Shown here in pieces: positions 42,224 to 51,401 of a DNA stretch of 64,000 nt. Source of the stretch: an uncultured Bacteroidota bacterium (lineage in GTDB: Bacteria; Bacteroidota; Bacteroidia; Chitinophagales; Chitinophagaceae); the NCBI GenBank assembly GCA_903906365.1, contig CAIVKC010000029.1, positions 1 to 64,000 on the forward strand, written 5' to 3'. The notes under the pieces were generated by a model that saw only the letters and a list, made by a program, of their open reading frames with translations, searched no databases and was not told the origin of the DNA. Positions within the stretch are counted from its first letter, which is position 1. Each line of letters opens with the position of its first letter. The position numbers and the translations under genes are program-made.

Positions 42224-43750
42224 CTAAAGATGGCCCATTTCCAGGAAACGCTGCCAGTCGTCCAGCATCTTGCCTTTCAGGACCCGCGGAAATTTGTGCT
42301 GGCCGCCAACCTTGCCTTTGAGCCGCATGAATTCCATAAAGCGCGATTCGGGAAGCACGGTAACGTATACGTCCTTCAGGGCGCTTTTCCTTTCTACGGC
42401 ATAATCGTCGTTGAGCACCTTGAGCTGCTCATCAATTTTGTGGCTGAGCACCAGGGGATCTGCCTGGTCATCGGTGGCCAGGTACCAGTGGTGCGCAAAG
42501 AACAGGCCATGGGGAACGCCTGCCACGGTAAATTCGGGAATGGAAATGTTGAGCGATTCGCTGGCCAGCTGCACGGCCTTGTTCATATTGTCCACACTCA
42601 GGTGTTCGCCCACCAGGCTTAAGTAGTGCTTTGTCCTGCCGGTGATGATGATCTCGCAGCGGTCCTTATCCACAAAGCGGACGGTATCGCCGATCAGATA
42701 ACGCCAGGCACCGGCACTGGTGCTGATCAGCAGGGCATAATCCTTACCCTCCTCCACTTCATGGATCATGAAGGCCTGGGGGTTGGCCATCAGGTTGCCT
42801 TCATTGTCAAAATTCCTGCTGTCAAAGGGTACAAATTCCATGAAGATATGGTCATTGGTGACCAAGCGCATGCCTTTGGCATACTGCCGGTCCTGGTAGG
42901 CGATGAAGCCTTCGGAAGCCAGGTAGGTCTCAATGTAGGTAACGGGTTTTCCCAGCAGTTTCTCAAAGCCCTTCTTATAGGGCTCGAAGGAAACCCCTCC
43001 GTGAACAAAGAAACCCAGGTTGGGCCATATTTCGTGGATATTTTTCAGATCGTACTTTTCAATCACTTTTTCCATGCAGATCTGAATCCATGCGGGCACC
43101 CCGACAACGAAGCCGATGTCCCAGTTGGGAGCCTGGGCTACGACTTCTTCAATCTTTTTTGTCCAGTCCCTGGTGCGGGCTATTTTTTTCCCTGGCTTGT
43201 AAAAAGGGGAAAACCAGAAGGGCACTTTGCGGGCCGTGATCCCGCTGAGGTCCCCCGAATAATACCCTGGGCCCTTTTGCAGGTCGGTGGTTCCCCCGAT
43301 CATCAGCCAGCCTTTGCCGAGGCTTTTTACGGGGATATCATGGTAATTGCGCAGGGTGAGCAGCTGCTTGACCATCACCACCCGGTTGCCCCTGAGCAGG
43401 TCATTGGTGATGGGGATGTATTTACTGCCTGCCTCCGAAGTGCCGGAGCTCAGGGCGTAATATTTGATTTTGCCGGGCCAGCAGACATCCGAGGCCCCTT
43501 CCAGGGTCTTGCGCCACCAGCTGTTATATATGGTGTTATAGTCAAATACGGGGACCAGCTCCTGGAATTTCTTGCCGGCATGTTTGTTGAGCAGGATTTC
43601 GTCAAAGCGGTACTGCTGGCCAAATTCGGTGAAACGGGCTTTTTTCAGGAGCTTTCTCAATACCTTCAGCTGCTGCCTCCGGGGGGATTTCTGGGGCAGG
43701 CGCAAAGCCTTAGCAAGCGAATTGGGTAATTGCAGGTCAATCAGCGCCAT
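42224..43750 (-). CDS. GH3-family (auxin-responsive promoter type) acyl-adenylate enzyme
   Basis: The 508-residue protein matches the GH3 family. Blocks include YYALSSGTSEAGSKYIPIT (ATP-binding P-loop-like motif), ETYLASEGFIAYQ, and YLIGDTVRFVDKDRCEIIITGRTKHYLSLVGEHLS near the C-terminal hinge. Plant GH3 enzymes join amino acids to jasmonate or auxin; bacterial members are common in Bacteroidota, and their substrates are mostly unknown. It is probably an amide synthetase for a carboxylic acid. It is divergent from the NIPSNAP gene. Confidence 0.9.
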   Translation of the reverse strand: MALIDLQLPNSLAKALRLPQKSPRRQQLKVLRKLLKKARFTEFGQQYRFDEILLNKHAGKKFQELVPVFDYNTIYNSWWRKTLEGASDVCWPGKIKYYALSSGTSEAGSKYIPITNDLLRGNRVVMVKQLLTLRNYHDIPVKSLGKGWLMIGGTTDLQKGPGYYSGDLSGITARKVPFWFSPFYKPGKKIARTRDWTKKIEEVVAQAPNWDIGFVVGVPAWIQICMEKVIEKYDLKNIHEIWPNLGFFVHGGVSFEPYKKGFEKLLGKPVTYIETYLASEGFIAYQDRQYAKGMRLVTNDHIFMEFVPFDSRNFDNEGNLMANPQAFMIHEVEEGKDYALLISTSAGAWRYLIGDTVRFVDKDRCEIIITGRTKHYLSLVGEHLSVDNMNKAVQLASESLNISIPEFTVAGVPHGLFFAHHWYLATDDQADPLVLSHKIDEQLKVLNDDYAVERKSALKDVYVTVLPESRFMEFMRLKGKVGGQHKFPRVLKGKMLDDWQRFLEMGHL

Positions 43751-43863
43751 TACGGAGTAGGAATGATGAGTTGCTCAAAATTAAGGTATTGCCCGGAAAT
43801 ACCGCCAAGGACTTTATGTTTTCACTACCTTAGCATTCTTTTGAATTCATACAATCAATCCTC

Positions 43864-44646
43864 ATGCAAAGAAGAAAATTCGTAAAGTCCTCCTTGCTGG
43901 CTGCCACTGCTTTAACAGCGGGCGCCGGTTCCCTGGAAGCCGCCGGGCCGTCTGCATCCCAAAAAGCCCTGCTGGAATGGCGCGAATATGAAATGCATTT
44001 TGGTACCAGCGAAAACGACCTGCACAATTACCTGCAGCATGCGCTGATTCCTGCCCTCAACAGGCTGGGCGTAAAAAACGTGGGGGTGTTCCGGGAACTC
44101 TCCAAATCAGAACCTGCCAAAATATACCTGCTGATCGCCTATGGCTCACCGGTAGAATATTTCCAGGTAATTTCCAAACTGCCGGCTGACAGCGAGTACA
44201 GGAAGGCGGCTGCCGATTACATGAATCTGCCCGTTGACAAAGTTCCCTTCACGCGTTATTCCACCAAACTGATGATCGCCTTTGACGGCCTTCCCCAGCT
44301 GGCCATACCGGCAGCCGGTTCCCGGGTCTTTGAACTGCGTACCTACGAAGGCGCCAACGAGGACGCCCTGCGCCGCAAAATCAAGATGTTCAATGAAGAG
44401 GAGTTTACCATTTTTTACCGCACCAGGCTTAACCCGGTTTTTTTCGGTGAAGTGATTTCCGGTAAGGACATGCCCTGCCTGACCTATATGATCAGCTTCC
44501 GCGATATGGAAGAGCACGATAAGGCCTGGGCTGCATTTGGCAGCGACCCTGACTGGAAAAGGGTATCCGGCCTGGCTGAATATGCCAACTCCGTTTCCCG
44601 CATTCAAAAAACCTTTCTTGAACCCTTAAATTATTCACAGCTCTGA
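43864..44646 (+). CDS. Exported NIPSNAP-family protein with Tat-like signal
   Basis: The 260-residue protein opens MQRRKFVKSS, a twin-arginine signal, with a cleavage site near residue 30. Two NIPSNAP ferredoxin-like repeats follow (about 38-140 and 150-255), the second with VFELRTYEGANEDALRRKIKMF. Bacteroidota Tat-exported NIPSNAP proteins are common but their function is unknown; the fold resembles antibiotic-biosynthesis monooxygenase-like domains. A folded, cofactor-bound protein exported by Tat is plausible. Confidence 0.85.
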   Translation: MQRRKFVKSSLLAATALTAGAGSLEAAGPSASQKALLEWREYEMHFGTSENDLHNYLQHALIPALNRLGVKNVGVFRELSKSEPAKIYLLIAYGSPVEYFQVISKLPADSEYRKAAADYMNLPVDKVPFTRYSTKLMIAFDGLPQLAIPAAGSRVFELRTYEGANEDALRRKIKMFNEEEFTIFYRTRLNPVFFGEVISGKDMPCLTYMISFRDMEEHDKAWAAFGSDPDWKRVSGLAEYANSVSRIQKTFLEPLNYSQL

Positions 44647-44688
44647 TGCCGGCCAGTCAACACCATCTATATTCATCATTTATAATTC

Positions 44689-45453
44689 ATGAAATTAAAA
44701 TTTTCCGTAGCCTACCTGCTTAGCTTCCTTTCACTGGTCTTTGTCATTCATGAATTACATGACTGGGCCCATGTGCTGATGGGCCAGTGGGTATGCGGTT
44801 GCTGGGGAACGAAGGCCTTTGATTCCTGGACCATGTGCGATCACAGTGATGTGTCCGGAAATATCATTGCCTTCATCTGGATGGCGGGTCCCCTGGTTTC
44901 CTATATCCTGATGTGGGTGGCCTATAGCATACTGAACTCCAGAAAATCAACCGCTTCGCGTTCCATGGGGTTTTCCCTGTTGTTTGCCACCCTTCCCTTT
45001 GGCAGGATCCTGGCTGTTGTCGGGGGAAAATCCGATGAAACCAATATGATGCGCGAATTCTTCCAGCGGCCCGACGGCAGCAATCACCAGTTTGTGGTCG
45101 TTTCCGCCATCGTCCTGGTGCTGTTGCTGACCCTGCCTCCCATCATCAAAGCCTTCTCGCTGACCAGCAGCATCAAAGAAAAAATGATGCTCATTCCCGT
45201 GCTGCTTATTTTCCCGGTGGTGGTGGACTATGTGGTAGTCAACCTGGGTATGAATAAAATCCTCTCCGATGATATCATGCAGGAAGAATCCCTGCCAGGC
45301 ACTCCCTTCCTGGTTCTGTTATGGGGTATTTTCTGGATCATTTTTTTCATGCTGACCTATAATAACCTGATCAAACTGTTCAAGAAAAGCGAACACCGCC
45401 GCCGGAAAAGCAAAAGCGCCTCCTCTGTAAGCCAGGAAGAATACATGCCCTGA
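44689..45453 (+). CDS. Polytopic membrane protein with His/Glu-rich first helix
   Basis: The 254-residue protein has about six membrane helices. The first carries VIHELHDWAHVLMGQW, which recalls the HExxH of M50 metalloproteases but with altered spacing. Four Cys follow in VCGCWGTKAFDSWTMC. A basic tail (KKSEHRRRKSKS) closes it. This cluster of His, Glu and Cys suggests metal binding, though no family was recognised. It follows the NIPSNAP gene by 42 bp and may be co-transcribed. Confidence 0.7.
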   Translation: MKLKFSVAYLLSFLSLVFVIHELHDWAHVLMGQWVCGCWGTKAFDSWTMCDHSDVSGNIIAFIWMAGPLVSYILMWVAYSILNSRKSTASRSMGFSLLFATLPFGRILAVVGGKSDETNMMREFFQRPDGSNHQFVVVSAIVLVLLLTLPPIIKAFSLTSSIKEKMMLIPVLLIFPVVVDYVVVNLGMNKILSDDIMQEESLPGTPFLVLLWGIFWIIFFMLTYNNLIKLFKKSEHRRRKSKSASSVSQEEYMP

Positions 45454-45467
45454 GCCGGGCTGTGTAA

Positions 45468-46619
45468 TCAGGCTGCCCCTCCATGTGGTATGGTGTCCCC
45501 CTGGGTATTTTTGGAATCACTGCCGACAATGCTCGCGCTTCCCAGGGCATGGATCTTATAAGGCAGCTGCGCGCGGTTTTGTGCGTACTGGCCGATGATC
45601 TCTCCAAAGGAAAGCTCCTTTCCCTCGCACCATACGATCTCCGTGGCCCCGTCCTGCCGGGTTACCAGGGTCCTGCCCGTGGAGGAAAGCAGGGCCTCCG
45701 CCTCCTTTTTTCCCTCAGGGTCCCCCGCCAGGAAAGTCCGGATATCGGCTTTAGGTCGGTGGGGACGGCTAAACCAATGGCCGGCCAGGGCCAGCAGGGA
45801 CCGAAACCAGATGGCGATGTCCATCAGCAGGGTGAAGACCAGGGAAACATCTCGGCGGAAGTGTTTGCGCACAAACTGGCTCATGGCCCTGTAAAAAAGT
45901 TTTACATAACGGAAATCCTTACGCGTGCTTTCCCCTTTGAAATGAATAATGCGCTGCGAGGCCACATAATAATTCAGGTAACCGGCCTGCTGTATGCGGT
46001 AACTCAGGTCGATGTCTTCTGCATACATAAAGAACCGTTCATCAAAGCCTCCGGTGAGGTCCATGGTCTGTTTGCGGACCATCATGCAGGCGCCTGAGAG
46101 CACATCCACCGGGTGGGTCTCCCCCCGGGGAAGATGACCCATGTAATATCTGGCAAACAGTCGGGAATGCGGAAACAGCGAAGTAAGCCCCGATAGTTTG
46201 CAGAAAGCCGCCCAGGGGGAAGGAAAACCCCTGGCGGATTCGGGCAGGAACTGCCCCGTTCCGTCCACCATGCCTACCCCGGCCGCTCCGGCCTGCGGAT
46301 GGGCATCCATAAAGGCGGTGATCCCGGACAAAAAATCTTCCGGCAGGATGGTATCGGGATTGAGAAAAAGCAGGTATTGCCCGCTGGCCAGGGCCAGGGC
46401 CTGGTTGCAGGCCCGGGCAAATCCCTGGTTGACGTCGTTTGCGATGAAACGGACCGAAGGGAATTTGGGACTGAGATAGGCCAGGGACTGGTCCCCGGAA
46501 TGGTTATCCACCACAAATATTTCTGCATCCAGTCCCCGGGAGGCCTTTTGAACCGAACAGAGACACTGTTCCAGAAAGAACCGGACCCGGTAATTGACAA
46601 TGATGACAGATACTCTCAC
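45468..46619 (-). CDS. Glycosyltransferase family 2 with C-terminal extension
   Basis: The N-terminal GT-A domain (about 1-245) shows VSVIIVNYR, VVDNHSGD, the metal-binding NPD in LLFLNPDTILPEDF, and GGFDERFFMYAEDIDLSYRI. This matches rhamnosyl/mannosyltransferase-like GT2 enzymes of cell-surface polysaccharides. A hydrophobic helical segment (about 265-285) and a roughly 90-residue extension follow, ending SIVGSDSKNTQGD. The enzyme is probably associated with the inner membrane. No further polysaccharide genes are adjacent, so the product is unknown. Confidence 0.9.
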   Translation of the reverse strand: MRVSVIIVNYRVRFFLEQCLCSVQKASRGLDAEIFVVDNHSGDQSLAYLSPKFPSVRFIANDVNQGFARACNQALALASGQYLLFLNPDTILPEDFLSGITAFMDAHPQAGAAGVGMVDGTGQFLPESARGFPSPWAAFCKLSGLTSLFPHSRLFARYYMGHLPRGETHPVDVLSGACMMVRKQTMDLTGGFDERFFMYAEDIDLSYRIQQAGYLNYYVASQRIIHFKGESTRKDFRYVKLFYRAMSQFVRKHFRRDVSLVFTLLMDIAIWFRSLLALAGHWFSRPHRPKADIRTFLAGDPEGKKEAEALLSSTGRTLVTRQDGATEIVWCEGKELSFGEIIGQYAQNRAQLPYKIHALGSASIVGSDSKNTQGDTIPHGGAA

Positions 46620-46749
46620 GGTGTTTTTATGGTGCTGGTCCCTGCGAAGTAAGAAATTTTTAAGACAGGGCCTGCAATTAATTTTTAGCCGGATGGCCCC
46701 AGGCGTACAGAAAAATTTTGGGCAGGAGGCCGGGATATCAAAAAAATCG

Positions 46750-46773
46750 ATACATTTGCATTTATCAATGTAT
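46750..46773. promoter_or_regulatory. arsR promoter with overlapping inverted repeat
   Basis: The -7 box TACATTTG (46751-46758) lies inside the inverted repeat ATACATT (46750-46756) / AATGTAT (46767-46773) with a 10-nt spacer. This placement suits an ArsR-type operator that blocks its own promoter. The GTG start of arsR is six bases further on. Confidence 0.5.
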
Positions 46774-46778
46774 TTTTT

Positions 46779-47060
46779 GTGGACCTTTCTTTACGCCAAA
46801 TAGAAAAAATTTCCAAGGCCCTGGGGGATGCCAACCGCCTGAAGATCCTGCATTATATCTCCAATAAAGGGGGATGCGGTCAGTGTGCCGGCCTGCAGGA
46901 AGTGGTAGACCTGGCCCAGCCCTCGATCTCCCACCACGTAAAAATCCTGGTGGAGTCGGGGCTTATTGCCCCCGAAAAGGAAGGAAGGAACCATAAATAT
47001 ACCATGAACAGCGAACTGGTTGAACAGTACCGGCAATTCCTGGAACTGCTGAAGACCTGA
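46779..47060 (+). CDS. ArsR-family repressor with Cys pair
   Basis: The 93-residue winged-helix protein starts at GTG 46779. It has the ArsR recognition region VVDLAQPSISHHVKILVESGLI and a beta-wing with PEKEGRNHKYTMN. A Cys pair, C33 and C36 (GGCGQCAG), lies in the helix region where some ArsR proteins bind metals or sense thiol-reactive compounds. The next gene encodes an old yellow enzyme, so an electrophile or redox signal is as likely as a metal. Autoregulation is suggested by the overlapping inverted repeat. Confidence 0.88.
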   Translation: MDLSLRQIEKISKALGDANRLKILHYISNKGGCGQCAGLQEVVDLAQPSISHHVKILVESGLIAPEKEGRNHKYTMNSELVEQYRQFLELLKT

Positions 47061-47127
47061 TTTTTTTTGCTTTAATACATCGATTCCTTTAAATATATCA
47101 ATAAATCAATATATAAATTTCACTACC

Positions 47128-48231
47128 ATGTCAACTAAAAAATTACTTAGTACCTACCAGCTGGGGAAGGCCCTTCTGAAAAACAGGGTTGTTATGGCCC
47201 CCATGACCCGTTCCCGCGCCACCGGCAATATTCCCAACGACCTTATGGCGGCCTATTACAGGCAGCGCGCCGGGGCGGGCCTGATCATCACCGAAGGAGT
47301 ATCTCCCTCCCCCAATGGCCTGGGATATGCCCGCATTCCGGGCGCCTTTTCCCAGGAGCAGACCGAAGGCTGGAAGAAAGTAGCCCAGGCCGTCCACGCC
47401 GAAGGCGGACATATCTTCATGCAGTTCATGCACAGCGGCCGCATCGGCCATGCCCTGAACCTGCCCCAGGGTGCCCGTGTACTGGGACCCTCTGCCGTCA
47501 AGGCAGCCGGCCAGATGTGGACCGACGCCCAGGGCATGCAGGACCTGCCTGTACCCCAGGCCATGACCATCGAGGAAGTCCGCGAGGCCAGGGACGAATA
47601 TGTGCAGGCAGCGCGCAACGCCATAGCAGCGGGTTTTGACGGCATTGAACTCCACGGGGCCAATGGTTACCTCATGGAGCAGTTCCTGTCCCCGTTCAGC
47701 AATATCAGGACGGATGAATATGGCGGAACCGTGGAAAACCGCAGCCGTTTTGTGATCGAAACGGCCCAGGCCGTGGCTGATGCCATCGGCAAGGAGCGGG
47801 TCGGCATCCGGCTTTCCCCCTATGGAGCCTTCAATGACATGCCGGCCTACCCGGAGATTGAACAGACCTATACCCACCTGGCCAGCGAACTGAACCGCAT
47901 CGGTATCGCCTATATTCACCTGGTGGACCACAGCTCCATGGGTGCGCCGGCCGTTCCCGACAGCATCAAAGCCTCTTTCCGTAAGCTGTTCACCCATGCC
48001 CTGATCCTATCTGGAGGTTACACCCAGGAAAGGGCCGAAGCGGACCTGCAGCGCGAAGCAGCAGACCTCATCGCCTTTGGCAAGCCCTTCCTCAACAACC
48101 CGGACCTGGTGCATCGTTTTGAAAAGGGGCTGCCCCTGTCCGCCGAGCTGGACTTCAATACGTTTTATACCCCCGGTGAAAAAGGGTATACCGATTACCC
48201 GGCCTATGCCGAAGAGCCGGTGGTTGCCTAG
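47128..48231 (+). CDS. Old yellow enzyme family alkene reductase
   Basis: The 367-residue flavoprotein has the OYE barrel signatures: MAPMTRSRA near the N-terminus, FMQFMHSGRIGH, IELHGANGYLMEQFLSPFSN and TDEYGGTVENRSRF, with a C-terminal GGYTQERAEADL. It should use NAD(P)H through FMN to reduce activated alkenes, quinones or nitro compounds. It follows an ArsR gene by 67 bp; the gap holds an AT-rich symmetric element (ATATAT, 10 nt, ATATAT at 47093-47114), perhaps a second operator. Confidence 0.95.
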   Translation: MSTKKLLSTYQLGKALLKNRVVMAPMTRSRATGNIPNDLMAAYYRQRAGAGLIITEGVSPSPNGLGYARIPGAFSQEQTEGWKKVAQAVHAEGGHIFMQFMHSGRIGHALNLPQGARVLGPSAVKAAGQMWTDAQGMQDLPVPQAMTIEEVREARDEYVQAARNAIAAGFDGIELHGANGYLMEQFLSPFSNIRTDEYGGTVENRSRFVIETAQAVADAIGKERVGIRLSPYGAFNDMPAYPEIEQTYTHLASELNRIGIAYIHLVDHSSMGAPAVPDSIKASFRKLFTHALILSGGYTQERAEADLQREAADLIAFGKPFLNNPDLVHRFEKGLPLSAELDFNTFYTPGEKGYTDYPAYAEEPVVA

Positions 48232-48401
48232 TAAAGCAACTATAATGTGACGCTGTATGGCAGTCAATAAAACAAGCAGGATCCTGCCTGGGCGCATCTG
48301 CCTGGTTTTTGGCACGGGCCTACCGGTCCTTTTACCGGCAGCTGTCTATAGCCAGGGCGGCATATCAAAATCATAATCCTGTTTTGGCTTCTTATTTCAT
48401 A

Positions 48402-48435
48402 GGAAGGGGTAATTTTACACCCCTTCCTTTTTTTT
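48402..48435 (+). terminator. Rho-independent terminator after the old yellow enzyme gene
   Basis: GGAAGGGGT (48402-48410) pairs perfectly with ACCCCTTCC (48419-48427), loop AATTTTAC, followed by eight T. Confidence 0.92.
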
Positions 48436-48450
48436 AAATCTAAAACCTCG

Positions 48451-49443
48451 ATGATGAAGATAAAACCACTGGGTTCGCAGGGAATTACCGCTTCGGAGCT
48501 GGGACTGGGCTGCATGGGTATGAGTGAGTTTTATGGTGCTTTTGATGATGCCCAATCCATCCGGACCCTCCACCGGGCCATTGAGCTGGGCCTAACCTTT
48601 TTTGACACCGCTGACATGTATGGCCCCTATATCAATGAGGAGCTGCTGGGACGGGCCATTGCGGGAAAAAGGCAGGGACTGACCATCGCCACCAAGTTTG
48701 GCATTGTGCGCAACCTGGCCAACCCGGCCCTGCGCAGTATCAACGGGAAACCCGAATATGTCCTGTCTTCCTGCGAAGGAAGCCTCAAAAGACTGGGCGT
48801 GGACGTGATAGACCTCTATTACCTGCACCGGGTAGACCCCAATACGCCCATAGAAGAAACCGTAGGCGCCATGGGCAGCCTGGTCCGCGCCGGCAAAGTG
48901 CGGGGCATCGGTCTCTCGGAAGTCTCCGCCGAAACCCTGAGGAAAGCCCATGCCGTGCATCCCATTACGGCCCTGCAGTCCGAATATTCCCTGTGGAGCC
49001 GCGAACCGGAAGAGGAAGTGCTTTCCGTGTGCCGGGAACTGGGGATAGCCTTTGTGGCCTACAGCCCCCTGGGCCGTGGTTTTCTCACCGGACAAATCAA
49101 ACGGGTGGAGGATTTTGAACCCACTGATTACCGCCGCTACTCGCCCCGATTCCAGGGGGAAAATTTCCAAAAGAACCTGGAGCTGGTCTCCCGGATCACC
49201 CAGATTGCGGCCCGCAAACAATGCACCGCCTCCCAACTGGCACTGGCCTGGGTCATGGCGCAGGGAGACCATATATTCCCCATTCCGGGCACCAAAAAAA
49301 TAAAATACCTGGAAGAAAATATAGCTTCCACCTCCCTCCGCCTGACGGACGCCGAGCTCTCCGAAATAGATTCGGTGATGCCCCGCGGAGCGGCGGCGGG
49401 CCTTCGTTATCCCGCCGAAATGATGGGCAGCGTCAACAGGTAG
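48451..49443 (+). CDS. Aldo/keto reductase
   Basis: The 330-residue barrel protein has the AKR catalytic set: Asp and Tyr in FFDTADMYG, Lys in IATKFG and His in YYLHRVDP. The NADPH-binding end shows [14 protein letters not shown]. It resembles the AKR13/YhdN-type group that reduces aldehydes such as methylglyoxal. This may complement mgsA in the window, but that link is inference. A terminator 16 bp upstream separates it from the old yellow enzyme gene, so it has its own transcript. Confidence 0.94.
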   Translation: MMKIKPLGSQGITASELGLGCMGMSEFYGAFDDAQSIRTLHRAIELGLTFFDTADMYGPYINEELLGRAIAGKRQGLTIATKFGIVRNLANPALRSINGKPEYVLSSCEGSLKRLGVDVIDLYYLHRVDPNTPIEETVGAMGSLVRAGKVRGIGLSEVSAETLRKAHAVHPITALQSEYSLWSREPEEEVLSVCRELGIAFVAYSPLGRGFLTGQIKRVEDFEPTDYRRYSPRFQGENFQKNLELVSRITQIAARKQCTASQLALAWVMAQGDHIFPIPGTKKIKYLEENIASTSLRLTDAELSEIDSVMPRGAAAGLRYPAEMMGSVNR

Positions 49444-49468
49444 TAGCCGATTAGTTGGCCGGGCTTCT

Positions 49469-49476
49469 TATATTTG
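49469..49476 (+). promoter_or_regulatory. -7 box directly before the inositol monophosphatase-family gene
   Basis: TATATTTG ends 4 nt before the ATG at 49481 (TTTGCGCCATG), implying a leaderless transcript. The same string occurs at the GcvH-like gene. Confidence 0.5.
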
Positions 49477-49480
49477 CGCC

Positions 49481-50254
49481 ATGTTAAAATCAACACTGAT
49501 CAAAGCAACGGAAGCCGGGGCCAGGGTGATGCAGTCCTTCTTTCAGGGCAGTTTTACCATTTCCAATAAGGAAGGGATCAACAACCTGGTGACCGAAGCC
49601 GACCATGCCTCGGAAAAAGCCATTTTCGAGGTCATCAAAGCGGACTTCCCCGATCATTATATTTTAAGTGAGGAAGCCGGGGAGATCATCATGGACTCCA
49701 ATGTGAAATGGATCATTGATCCCATTGACGGCACGGTCAATTTTGCCCATGGCATTCCCCTTTGCTGTGTCTCCATTGCCGTGGAGCTGGATGGGGAGAT
49801 GGCCATGGGTGCGGTCTATAACCCTTTTATCAACGAATTCTATTTCGCCCAGAAAGGTTTCGGCGCCTCCCTCAATGACAAAAGCATACAGGTGAGCCGG
49901 GAGACCTCGGTGGGAAAATCCTGCCTGGTGACCGGTTTTCCCTATACTTACCTGGACCATCCCAATGGTCCCCTGGAAGTATTCACCCGCCTGATCCGCC
50001 AGGGGGTCCCGGTGCGCCGCCTGGGCTCTGCGGCGATGGACCTCTGCTGGGTGGCGGCGGGCCGCTTCGACGGTTTCTACGAACACAAACTCCAGGCCTG
50101 GGACAGTGCGGCGGGCTACCTCATCGTGGAGGAGGCCGGGGGAAAGGTGACCGATTTCAAAGGCCATCCCTATTCACCCTACCAGCCCCAGATTGTGGCC
50201 ACCAATGGAAAAATACACGAAGAACTGCTGGGCTGGATCAACAACGAACGCTAA
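49481..50254 (+). CDS. Inositol monophosphatase-family phosphatase
   Basis: The 257-residue protein has the full metal-dependent phosphatase motif set: EAGE (ISEEAGEI region), DPIDGTVNFAHGIP and WDSAAGYLIVEEAGG. It is SuhB-like in size. It may hydrolyse inositol phosphates, other sugar phosphates or 3'-phosphoadenosine phosphate; SuhB in E. coli also acts in rRNA transcription. The exact role cannot be assigned. thiL follows 39 bp downstream and may be co-transcribed. Confidence 0.9.
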   Translation: MLKSTLIKATEAGARVMQSFFQGSFTISNKEGINNLVTEADHASEKAIFEVIKADFPDHYILSEEAGEIIMDSNVKWIIDPIDGTVNFAHGIPLCCVSIAVELDGEMAMGAVYNPFINEFYFAQKGFGASLNDKSIQVSRETSVGKSCLVTGFPYTYLDHPNGPLEVFTRLIRQGVPVRRLGSAAMDLCWVAAGRFDGFYEHKLQAWDSAAGYLIVEEAGGKVTDFKGHPYSPYQPQIVATNGKIHEELLGWINNER

Positions 50255-50258
50255 ATCT

Positions 50259-50277
50259 GCTGCCCCCTGGGGGCAGC
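50259..50277. other. Short GC-rich hairpin between the phosphatase and thiL genes
   Basis: GCTGCCCCC and GGGGGCAGC are perfectly symmetric around one T. No T-run follows on the plus strand, so it is not a classical terminator. It may affect mRNA stability or partly uncouple the two genes. Confidence 0.4.
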
Positions 50278-50293
50278 TTAAAAGAACACAAAT

Positions 50294-51328
50294 ATGTCCG
50301 AACAAAGAACGGAAATAGCCACCCTCGGGGAATTCGGGCTGATTGAACACCTCACAAAGAACATCGAACTCCAGAACGTCTCCTCCGTGCTGGGAGTGGG
50401 TGATGACGCGGCGGTGATCGATCATTTTGGCAAGCAGACCGTGATCACCAGCGACCTGCTGGTGGAAGGCGTGCATTTTGACCTCATGTATACCCCGCTC
50501 AAACACCTTGGCTATAAAAGCGTGGTGGTCAACCTCAGCGATGTATATGCCATGAACGCGACGCCCACCCAGATCATCCTGGGTCTGGGACTGAGTAACC
50601 GTTTCAGCGTGGAGGCCCTGGAAGAGTTTTATGAAGGGGTCTATGCCGCCTGCACCAAGTACGGCGTGGACCTGGTGGGAGGGGATACCGTCTCTTCCCA
50701 GAAGGGCTTCATCATTTCGGTGACGGCCGTAGGGGAAGTGGCCCCGGACAAATTCGTACGAAGAAGCACCGCGCGCCAGGGAGACCTGCTCTGCTGTTCG
50801 GGGGACCTGGGTGCGGCCTACCTGGGGCTTGTTTTTTTGGAAAGGGAAAAAAAGATCTACCTGGAAAGCCCGGGGGTACGCCCGGACCTGGAAGGGGAGA
50901 AATATGTCATCGGAAGACTGCTGAAGCCGGAGGCCAGAAAGGATATCATCGAATTTTTTGAAACGGCCTCCCTGCTGCCCACCGCCATGATGGACATCAG
51001 CGACGGGCTGAGCTCAGAAATCCTCCATATCAGCAAGGACAGCGGGCTGGGTACGGTCCTTTACGAGGAAAAGATCCCCATAGACGAACAGACCCGCATG
51101 GCGGCCTTCAAATTCGAACTGGATCCCACCGCCTGTGCCCTGAGCGGCGGGGAAGACTATGAGCTGCTCTTCACCATCAGACAGGAAGACCACGATAAGA
51201 TTTTGCTCAATGAACAAATCAGCGTTATTGGATATATGACAGCCCCTGAAAAAGGCAATAAAATCATCACCAAAGGAGGAAGCACCTTTGACATCACCGC
51301 ACAGGGATGGAATGCCTTTGGCGCCTGA
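50294..51328 (+). CDS. thiL: Thiamine-monophosphate kinase
   Basis: The 344-residue protein matches ThiL: VGDDAAVI, TSDLLVEGVHFDL, NLSDVYAMNATPTQIILGLG, GGDTVSSQKGFIISVTAVG and MDISDGLSSEILHI. It phosphorylates thiamine monophosphate to the active diphosphate. The C-terminal SGGEDYELLFT motif is intact. No other thiamine genes or TPP riboswitch were seen nearby. It probably shares a transcript with the upstream phosphatase gene. Confidence 0.95.
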   Translation: MSEQRTEIATLGEFGLIEHLTKNIELQNVSSVLGVGDDAAVIDHFGKQTVITSDLLVEGVHFDLMYTPLKHLGYKSVVVNLSDVYAMNATPTQIILGLGLSNRFSVEALEEFYEGVYAACTKYGVDLVGGDTVSSQKGFIISVTAVGEVAPDKFVRRSTARQGDLLCCSGDLGAAYLGLVFLEREKKIYLESPGVRPDLEGEKYVIGRLLKPEARKDIIEFFETASLLPTAMMDISDGLSSEILHISKDSGLGTVLYEEKIPIDEQTRMAAFKFELDPTACALSGGEDYELLFTIRQEDHDKILLNEQISVIGYMTAPEKGNKIITKGGSTFDITAQGWNAFGA

Positions 51329-51401
51329 GGGGATTTTGTCATTCCTCTTTAAATATTTAATCCTCTTTGGACGTTTGGTATAAAACCGGAAGATCTTCCT
51401 G

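Noticed and set aside
42626-43729. 367-codon plus frame opposite the GH3 gene
   Set aside because: Antisense shadow; the GH3 reading has all family motifs.
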